Positions 55,838 through 64,000 of a stretch of 64,000 nucleotides of DNA are shown here, piece after piece. Numbering within the stretch: position 1 is the stretch's first letter; every line of letters begins with the position of its first letter. Below the pieces are notes generated by a model. The model worked only from the letters and a program-made list of their open reading frames with translations. It did not search any database and had not been told where the DNA came from. The stretch covers positions 1,922,001 to 1,986,000 of the forward strand of contig JACZZP010000007.1 in NCBI GenBank assembly GCA_015183035.1. The letters are read 5' to 3'. This stretch comes from Meloidogyne chitwoodi. Taxonomy: Eukaryota > Nematoda > Chromadorea > Rhabditida > Meloidogynidae. The position numbers and the translations under genes are program-made.

Positions 55838-58641
55838 ATGTTTTCTTATACAAATTGGCTAGCCAAACATTTATTTAAAATTGTTTTAATTTTATCAATA
55901 TTTCCTCCTTTTATTACAACATTTTGTTTTGATTCGAATATTCACAGTAAATTTAAAAATTTTTTTAAATTTAAAACAAATTTTATTAAAGATAAACATT
56001 ACGTTTTTCCCCGAACTAATGAATACGATTATGATATTTGCTTTAATGTTGTTGGTTATGAGCAACTCTACTCTTTTGACTTTTTACTGATTGCAGATAT
56101 TGGAGGTAATTAAATTTGAATATGTATTTTTTTTAATATTTTGGGGAGATAAAAGGTTATAGGCAATAAAAAACCGAAAATTTTCTATCTAATGGTGTAT
56201 ATAAAATAAAAGTAATAATGGCTGGACTAACTGAGAGTGAAAAATAAAAATATAGAAAAATAAGAAAAAAGGTCCTTAAATGTTTAGAAATTATCCCTTT
56301 GGTTAAACATAAAATTTCAATTTTTAGACAAATGATTTTTAGGTAATCCGGTTATAAGTACATCTTAATATAACTGGCTTCTGTGTTTATTTTTTTAAAT
56401 TTATTGAGAAAAAATTTTAATCAATTTTTTAAATTAAAAATAAAATTAATTTAGCTTTATTTTAATAAAAAAAATTAAAATTTTATAGGAGTAGAAGTAA
56501 CAGATGAAAGTGGTAAAATTATTGGTCACATACCATCAAAAGGGCAAATGAAAGTAGCAAAAAAAATGATGCAACTTAAAAATAATAACTACTATTTATT
56601 TAAAGAGAATCAATTCATCCCAAAATTTGTTTTAAATTTGGGAGATAATTTTTATGATAGTGGTATTGGCCCAGAAGAAGCAGAAGAGCGTTTTTATAAG
56701 GTTTTTTTTCCTTTTTTTAATTTTTAAAAAATAATTTGTTTTTAGACATTTCTTCGTGCTTACGAACAGCTAGGATTGACTTTTAACTCAATTCCCGGTA
56801 ACAATGATTACAAAGTGCCTGACAAGAAAAATAAAACAGCTAATGAAATATTTGAAATAGCTAGAGGACGTGTACATGCACAAATTAATCTTACTAATAA
56901 TCACAGTAATTTGTGGTTTGTATTTTTTAATTGTCTAATAAAATAAATCATTAAAATTAACCTTTTAATCCCAAAATATCTCTTTTACAGACCCAAAACA
57001 TTTTGGGCTAAATTAACTGAACGGTTGGACGCACCCAAAAATTACCAAAAAATAAATGAACACTAAAAACCTTGAGAAAATAAATACCTATTAGTTGCCT
57101 AAAAATCCATGCCTAAAAAACACATGGGACTGACCATAAATTTTTATATAAAATTTTTTCTTATATATGTAGAGTCTATATTATTGAGTTTCTTTATTTA
57201 TTTATTTTTTTTAAATTTAATTTAAACATTTTTTAGGTTTTTTCCTTCTGAATATTATGTTCTCAAATACGAAATGTTAAACTTCAATATAGTTTTTATA
57301 ATGATTGACACAACTTTATTATGTGGAGGATCGCGTAAAGAGTCTGTTGCATTACAAAAAGAAGATACTTTGGAATATTCTAAAAAATCAGATAGAAAAT
57401 TAGCACAAGAAAAACATTTTAAATGGTTAGAAGAAGTGCTTTCTAGAGATTACAGCAAGTAATATTTTTAATTTAATTAACTCTCGTTATAAGGACACCC
57501 AAAGATATGTCCTTATGACCCACAATAATGTACTTAAGGTCTTTGGATGTTTTATATGTATAAAATTTTTGTCTTATCCCAGTATCCTTATAACGAGAGT
57601 CAGTCCAGTTAGGTGTCACTATAACCGGAGTTTACTGTATTTTTGTATTTTTTAGAGAAGCTGATTATCTATTTGTTGCTGGTCACTATCCTGTATATAT
57701 GGCTGAAGGTGATAGAGCATTTACTTGTTCAAGTAGATTACAAAATTTGTTTTTTGAGCATAAGGTTTGAAATTAAATATTTTAATTAAAATATTTAATT
57801 TAATAAAATATTTTTCTTTAATTTTTTTAGATTAGTGCATATTTTTCTGGACATGAACATTCTCTTAAACATATTCAGGTTAAACACAAAGGAGGGACTC
57901 ACTTCTTTGATCAAATAATTTCTGGCGGTGGAACAAAAGTAGAAAATTGTCTTCAACAAAAACATGTTTATAGCCAATTAAAAAATTATTTTAAAAATTT
58001 TGCGCCAGACTTCAAAATTTGGTAAAATTTAAATTTTTTTTACATTGAAGAAATTAATTTCAAGAATTATTAAATAATAAAAATTTATCTAAGAAAAGTT
58101 TTTCAAACGGGCAGGTTCGAACCTGATACCCTCCAAAATAAAATCAAACGCTTTACCAACTTTACCACCATAACACATTCTCATTTTATACACCTTAAAC
58201 TATCACAAAATTGTGTATTTCTAATTAAAAACAATTCTTGGTTTTTTTGAAAAAAGATTAATAAATAAAGTAAAAATAAAGTTTAAAAATTTAAATAAAA
58301 ATATTTTTATTAAATTAATTAAATATTTTAAAATATAATTAAGCTATCCTGCTGGCTTAAATGAAGAACAAATAAATGAAAATTATTCATTAAAAAATAA
58401 CGATCTAACGCAAAAAACAAATTTAGAGGTAAACATTGAAAACACAGAAAATCATGTTAAAAAAGAAAAATTGAAAGAAAAATTAAAAAATTTAGAAAAT
58501 AAATTGGATGAGGCATCATATGAAAAAGGAGGTTTTATTGCTGTTCAAATAGATGAAAATTCTGCTAAATTTAAGTTTTTACCTGTTGGTGGTGTGATGA
58601 TGGATAATCATGATTTTATTGAAATTGAAAAAAGAAGTTAA
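55838..58641 (+). CDS. Purple acid phosphatase, tartrate-resistant (ACP5) type, secreted
   Basis: Binuclear metallophosphatase that hydrolyses phosphate monoesters. Seven exons, 55838-56105, 56489-56700, 56746-56915, 57237-57458, 57656-57764, 57831-58021 and 58344-58641, total 1470 nt (489 residues), all in phase. It has an N-terminal hydrophobic leader. Metal-site motifs appear in order: LLIADIGG, NLGDNFYDSG, PGNNDY, VAGHYPVY, SGHEHSL. The third is normally GNHD, so the histidine is replaced by asparagine. The chain is longer than typical members (about 320-450) because of an N-terminal extension and a charged insert in the last exon (KEKLKEKLKNLENKLDEA). A tRNA-like piece and a MITE lie in its introns. 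Confidence 0.85.
57481..57640. repeat. Mariner/Tigger-like MITE in phosphatase intron
   Basis: CTCTCGTTATAAGGA at 57481 is mirrored by TCCTTATAACGAGAG at 57586. A further CCGGTTATAGTGACACC-type end (reverse strand) reaches CTGTA at 57640. It lies inside the intron 57459-57655. Non-coding. Confidence 0.55.
58105..58190 (-). pseudogene. tRNA-like remnant in phosphatase intron
   Basis: Read on the minus strand: GGTGGTAAAGTTGGTAAAGC then GGTATCAGGTTCGAACCTG. The T-arm is perfect and the D-arm plausible. The acceptor stem and 3' end do not pair convincingly. Likely a pseudogene or SINE head. Confidence 0.35.
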
Positions 58642-59590
58642 GTGAAGAAGTTAAGAATATTTAAATTATTTTACGTAATTTATTTTTTTTTTTTAATTCT
58701 GTTGATGAGAGAAACATTTTTACCCATTTAATCAGGGCAATCAGATATGCGGATTTATCATAATTTTGTGGTTTTTTAGGATGTCAATGCGTATTTTTTT
58801 TAGAAGATGCGAATTTTTGGAATTTTGTGTGTTTTTTTTTTGAAATTTTTAAAAATTTTGGTGAAAAGATGAATTTTTGGCGAAACAACGAGTATAAAAA
58901 ATCTTAAAAAATTTAGCCTGCGGCGCAGAAAAAGTGAATTTTTCCTTATTTTCGAATTTTTCCAATAAACTTGAGTATTTTTTATTTTTTCATCTGACTA
59001 CCCTGTATTAAATTAAATTGTTCTTTTGTATAAATTTATTTCCTATTTTTTAACTATTTATCCAGTAAAATTGTAAAAAGAATTTTTTTATTACCAATTT
59101 GTACACTTTTTTAAAAAACTATTTATTATTATTTTACTAAATATATTTTGCAATTTTTAGCAAATAAAAATTAAAAAATGTTTTATTAATATATTAAAAT
59201 TAAATATAGTAAGTAAATTTATTTTTAAACAATTTTATTTAATTAATAACAGTATTATTTTTCTCCAAAAAATTAAAAAAAAATTAAAAATAATTGAAAA
59301 ATAAAAGTAATAATTTAAAATATAAATAAATATTATAAAAAATAAAAAACAGTTAGAGGGAACTTTAAAAAATAAATTAGAGGAAATATCCCTCAAATTT
59401 TATAAATTTAATAATTTATTTAATTTAATAAATCCTTAATTTAATTGTTTTTATTCCCCCAGATTTATCATTATTTTATTAATTTAATTAATTATTTATT
59501 TTTTAATTAAATAACTTTAATTGAGATAAAGAATAAGGTATATTTTAATTAATTTAAAAAAATATCTTCAAACAAAAATATATTCTTTTT

Positions 59591-59996
59591 TTATTTTCCT
59601 GGTCCTGGCCTCTTAAAATTAACAATTTTAATTTTTATAAAATTTTAAAATTAAAATAACCTCTGCAGGACAACCTCCATTAATTTCATCGCAACCATGA
59701 TTACAGCAACTAAAAAATTTTTTAATTAATTTTAAGTTAAAGAAAAATATTTATTTTTTATAAAAATTAGGGTAAAATACTTTAAATAAAAATAAAAAAT
59801 AAATTTTATTAAAAAATAAAATTTACGTAGTAGCAAAGTCTGTACGATATCCATTATCTGGACTTATAAAACAACATTGTTGAAATGATCTATCACAATT
59901 ACAATTAACTTTTCCAGAAATTTGAGAAAATTTGTTTAAAAAAATAAATAAAATAATAAAAAATGTTAAAAATAATTTAGTAAAATTTTTGGACAT
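59591..59996 (-). CDS. Small secreted cysteine-rich peptide
   Basis: Three exons, 59827-59996, 59661-59709 and 59591-59611, close in frame to 79 residues. The N-terminal hydrophobic leader (FTKLFLTFFIILFIFL) should be removed on secretion. That leaves about 50 residues with eight cysteines in the order CNC...CC...CC...C...C (NCNCDRSFQQCCF, TCCNHGCDEINGGCP) and a RPGPGK tail. Eight cysteines suggest four disulphides and a toxin-, defensin- or effector-like fold, but I recognise no family. If the 49-nt last intron is not removed, the tail becomes VILILKFYKN instead. Confidence 0.6.
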
Positions 59997-60506
59997 TTTT
60001 TTTCTTTCAAATTTATTTTTTTTAACTCTAAAAATGTGTCATTTTATATATAGTTTTGGCTATTTTATGACTTTTTTTCTTTTTTTTATGAGTTAAAAAA
60101 ATAATTGTGCAAAAATATTTTTTTAAATAAATTATTTGATTTGCTAAAATATTATTTTATTTTATTTTTTTTATTTGCTAAATTTATTTAAATTTTACTT
60201 TTATTTACATACCAGTTTATTTGTTTAAAAAACTTTTTTGTTTTTAATTTTATTGATAAAAACGAAAAAATGATTTTTTATTTATTTAAATATTATGTAA
60301 AAATGTTGTGTTTTGATTTTTAAAATTTTTAAAAATTCATAACTTTTTAAAAATACATAATTAATCAAAATTATATAATTTTTAATTTATTTTAATTTCA
60401 TTGTTAAAGCTTAAAAAATTAAAAAAAATATTTTTTTACTTTTCAGCAATAAATAAACGTAAAAAGTTAATTTTAAAAATTAAAAAGACTTTTTTAGTTA
60501 AAAAAT

Positions 60507-60534
60507 GTTAAGATCCGGATATTCGGATCTTAAC
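60507..60534. repeat. Perfect hairpin
   Basis: GTTAAGATCCG, a six-base loop, then CGGATCTTAAC. It stands out in AT-rich intergenic DNA. Possibly the remains of a small transposon end. Confidence 0.5.
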
Positions 60535-61099
60535 AAAAAAATATTTTTATAAAAAATTAATGAATTTTCCATTTTTAAATATTTTTTTCTCTTGCCAAAC
60601 ATTATTCTTTCTTTTCCTTAACATATTTCTCATGCTCTCTCTTTATTACATCCTTTATTTTCTTTTAAGTTGATTCTAGCATACGAAAGGGACCTGTACA
60701 CTTCGTCGAAATGACATTTTGCCACTACAAAAAATCTACATTTATATACCCGAGCACATAGTTTTTTGCCCTTGGGACAAAATGTCGTGCAATTTTGTTC
60801 GACGAAATGTCGAGACAAGATCGAAAGAGATTATAACGTATAAAAAACAATTTATCTTGTTCAGTTTAATTACATTTTTTAAATTTTCAAAACAAAAAGT
60901 AAACTTTAAAATTTTCTTCTGGGAAATAAAATGGTGAATTTTTGGCAACTAGAAGACAATTAATTTAAAAAATTTTGTTGTTGCACAAATATGCGTATTT
61001 CAAATTTTCGGATCGGATATCAGGCAATTCCCTAGGATCCGACAACCTTACCCTATACTTAATAAATATTTACAAAATATTTTAAATTAAAAAATTTTA

Positions 61100-61520
61100 T
61101 GCTAAATTTAAATAAAGAAAAAATAAATTCTAAAATTACTAAAATTTTTATAAAAAAATTAGAAAAAGTCAAAATAATAAAAATATTGTATTTATTCTAA
61201 TAATAATACCTTAGTAATGTATTTTTTAATTTATTTATTTCTGTACTGAAATAATTAATTAATTAAATTTTAAATAATGTTTTAGAACAATTTGCAGCAT
61301 TTAAGAAATTATTTTTAAATAATTGATGTTATTTTAGTGGTATTATATTAAAATAAATACGGGTAAAAATAATAAAATTAATAGGTATTTTTAAATTAAA
61401 TATATTTTAGTTAACTAAAATTAAATTTAAAAAAATAACTAAATTAATTTAAATAAAATTGCTATAAAAATAAATTTAAAAAAATGAAAGGGTCAAAGAT
61501 AAAGATATTTTTTTTAAATA
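61100..61520. repeat. Duplicated block, copy 2 (inverted relative to 33117-33610)
   Basis: Near-identical over about 400 bp to the reverse complement of the block downstream of gene A. It lies about 0.5 kb downstream of gene C, which is on the minus strand. Both paralogues therefore have the block at the same side and in the same relative orientation. Confidence 0.85.
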
Positions 61521-61734
61521 AATAAATCCTATAATAATCTAAAATAAATATCTACACTAAATCCTTTCTCTTCTTTTTTTAATTTTTATTTGTTTATATT
61601 TTTTATGTAGGAATAAAATATTAATTTTTAAATAAAAATTATCATTAAGATACCCGAAAAAAATTTATGCTAATTTAAAATAAAAAGAAAATGTACAAAT
61701 GTTTTACTTAAATGAGTTAAAAAATTTAATTTTT

Positions 61735-61950
61735 TAACTTTTTTTTTTAATTTATATTTTTTTTTTAATTTTTAATTTTATATTTTTTTTTTAATTTTTT
61801 ATTTTTTTTTAAATTTTATTTTTTTATTTTTTTTTAAATTTTATTTTTTTAATTTTTTTTAATTTTATTTTTTTTTTAATTTTTATTTTATATTTTTTTT
61901 TTAATTTTTTATTTTTTTTAATTTTTTTTTAATTTTAAAAAATAAAAAAA
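61735..61950. repeat. T-rich low-complexity tract
   Basis: About 200 bp of runs of T broken by AATTT, with imperfect periodicity of TTTTTTTTAATTTT units. A simple repeat with no coding content. Confidence 0.8.
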
Positions 61951-62041
61951 AAGGTCTAAAAATCTAAAAAAGTAACTAAATAGGATGACTATAAAATAAA
62001 AACATTTTTTTTCATTTTCATAATTTAAAATAATTCTCTCT

Positions 62042-64000
62042 TCAAACGTATATTTTAATAAGAACATATCCTATAATCCACATAAAAAAGTTGGCCAAAT
62101 ACCACATCCAAGCTAGCCATTTTCCACAATTTTCCCAAGCACTGCGAAGATCACGCTTTTTTCTTTTAGAATTTAATTTTTTATTTTTTTTAAAAATATT
62201 AAAACATTCTTCGTTTTTTGGAGAAAATATATAATTTGCATCTTTTTTGTCAAAACTTATTGTATTTGGACAATTTTTAATAAAAGTTGAATTATTTTGA
62301 CATGAAAAATCTTAAATATTTAATTAGTATTATTTTTTTTAATTTTTATTTGGTAAAATGTTAAGGTTTTTAACCGAAAAAACCGACCGACACGTTTGTC
62401 AAGGCTCTAATAAAAACCAGCCAAATAAAGAATAAAAAGATTATTTGAAATTTAAAGAAATAATAAAAAAATTTCCCTAAGCATTTGCTGGGAATAATTG
62501 AAGGGAACCTTCTTTTCAACTTCTTACATGTAGGGTCAGTAGGACGGGGAAGGATTAACGGGGAACGGGGACAAGAAACTTTACCGAGAACGCGCCCGGG
62601 AATGGGGGGAGATAATTAATTGTCGGGGACAACCATATGGGAACTCTTTATGTGATTTTTCTAGTCAAAAGTCCAGCGGGGGAACGGGGACAAACCCTAC
62701 TTACAAAACTATATCCTTTTTTGATCAAATAAATTATAATTATTAAAAAGAAAAACAAACCGTTTTGTATATTTTTAGTACTTCGACGTGAACGAATATT
62801 TTGAAAATAATTTTGTTGAAATTGGTTAGAATCTACTGGTATACCTACAACGGTAACTCCCATTGCAGGGTTTTGATTATTTTGACGAACAGGGTATCCG
62901 GTTATATTTTGATAATTAGGGCCACTTGGTTGAGGAGGGAAAAAATTATTAAGTTGTTGTTGTTGTTGAGGAATTGTAGGTGAATTTTGTCTTCTTCGCA
63001 AAAATTGGGGTAATTGAATATCATTTAATTGAATTTGGGGTAAATTATTATTTGGAACAGGACATTTTATGTCATAAATAATTCCTTTAGAAACGTAATA
63101 ATTTAACCAAAGCCAAGTAATTCCTCCAACAGTATACCAAACAATTATAGTATCTTTTTTAGTGCAATGATGATAAAAACAATGATTATAATAACGTTTT
63201 TTGCGTATTAATTGTTCTGAATATGTTTTTGATGTTTTCTGAAAATGTTGAACTTTTAAATTTTAATTGAATTTAAATTAAAATTGATAGGAATGGGATC
63301 TTACGGGAATTAATCCCGAAAAATCTATCAAAAAATTCGGGAGTTCGGGAGAAGGGATATCTCCAGTGTTTACTTTAATTTGACAATCCAACCCTGAATT
63401 TTATGAAATTTTTTAAAATAATTTTTTAACACGTCCCCTCCCTAAAACGGATATGGATAAAATATTAAACAGACTAAAAAATAGCCTAAAATTTAAACAT
63501 TAAATATTAAAAATTTAAACTAAGAGATTCGTCTCCGTAGGACGGGGAGGGGGAACGGGGACGAGAAATCCTTCCGAAGACGAGCGGGGATGCGAAGAGA
63601 AATTATTAATTGACGAGTGCAATAAACCATTTTTTGATTTTTATCAATTAAAAGCCCAGCGGGGGAGCGGGGACAAGAAAGAACACTAATTTAAACATTA
63701 CCTCTACTTTATCATCAAAACATTGTTTTATATTTGAAAATAAATTAGTATCCGAAGTAAAAAAATCTTCGCTCTTTTTATTAATAAATTTATCTAATAT
63801 TTCTTTAAGATCCATCAAATAATTATTTTTATTTTCTTCACTTTTTTCTCCAACTTTTTCAGTCTCATCTTCAAATAATATATCTATTTTTATTTCTTTT
63901 GCTTCATTAAGCAAGATCTCTTTAATTTCTTCAGATTTTTTATTTTTTAAATTTAAGGTCTTAACAAAAATTTCAATAAACGGAAATAATTTTTCAAAAT
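62042..64000 (-). CDS. Family gene C (5' end beyond the window)
   Basis: Three visible exons: 63702 to beyond 64000, 62761-63238 and 62042-62310, in phase. The first visible exon is Lys/Glu-rich helix ending NIKQCFDDKVE, matching the ends of the corresponding exons of A and B. The next encodes LIRKKR, a hydrophobic helix (DTIIVWYTVGGITWLWL), KCPVPN as in gene B, a Gln/Pro/Asn-rich linker and RSRRS. The last has Cys residues (FSCQNNSTFIKNC), KRKKRD and a C-terminal hydrophobic segment. The three basic sites fall at the same places as in A and B. No signal peptide is seen because the 5' end is missing. Confidence 0.75.
62539..62692. repeat. GC-rich intronic repeat, copy 1
   Basis: Lies in the last intron of gene C. 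It begins GTAGGACGGGGAAGG and ends CCAGCGGGGGAACGGGGACAA. It matches copy 2 at 63537-63680 in the same orientation and stands out from the AT-rich host. Confidence 0.65.
63537..63680. repeat. GC-rich intronic repeat, copy 2
   Basis: Lies in the preceding intron of gene C (63239-63701), beginning GTAGGACGGGGAGGG and ending CCAGCGGGGGAGCGGGGACAA. Same element as 62539-62692, with diverged middles. The shared ends give the likely boundaries. Confidence 0.65.

Noticed and set aside
1..64000. Spliced-leader RNA gene or intact tRNA/rRNA genes
   Set aside because: I looked for the nematode SL1 core and for complete tRNA cloverleafs on both strands and found only two degenerate tRNA-like pieces.

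Overview
The window reads as nuclear DNA of a very AT-rich eukaryote with compact genes and many short GT-AG introns (about 40-80 nt). Gene content (a membrane-anchored UDP-glycosyltransferase, secreted trehalase, calponin-homology protein, WDR75, PrimPol) and an env-bearing Bel/Pao retrotransposon point to a nematode. The extreme AT content suggests a root-knot (Meloidogyne-like) species. The organism is an inference; nothing in the window names it. Most multi-exon models below were assembled by hand, and I required reading phase to close across every junction from ATG to stop.

Layout. 0.4-13 kb: a small secreted peptide gene (-), an eight-exon trehalase (-) with a foldback repeat in one intron, a possible membrane ORF (-), and a UDP-glycosyltransferase (+) lacking one recognisable splice acceptor. 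13.5-28.1 kb: an older repeat region (13.56-14.04 and 26.25-28.1 kb, ending in a GGGCCGAAGGCCC minisatellite) split by a 12,205-bp Bel/Pao LTR retrotransposon (-). That element has identical 506-bp LTRs and a 5-bp target duplication. Its gag, pol, Env-like and accessory regions lie in one reading frame interrupted by a single stop. 28.8-29.4 kb: a foldback element.

29.7-41.2 kb (+) and 62.0-64.0 kb (-): three paralogous genes (A, B, C) of a family I do not recognise. A and B encode a signal peptide and a long Lys/Glu/Asn-rich helical region. All three share three conserved basic sites of furin type, two hydrophobic segments and a Cys-containing C-terminal module. A has one in-frame stop; C runs off the window. 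Between A and B lie a frameshifted GT11-like fucosyltransferase remnant (-) and a Merlin/IS1016-like DNA transposon.

42.7-58.6 kb: an F-box-like ORF, a small unknown gene, a ten-exon C2H2-type gene, a transgelin-like gene, PrimPol (-), WDR75 and a purple (tartrate-resistant type) acid phosphatase. 59.6-60.0 kb: an eight-cysteine secreted peptide gene (-). 61.1-61.5 kb: a near-identical inverted copy of the block downstream of gene A, here downstream of gene C.

The most novel material is the A/B/C family, the accessory reading frames of the retrotransposon, and the two small secreted peptide genes.
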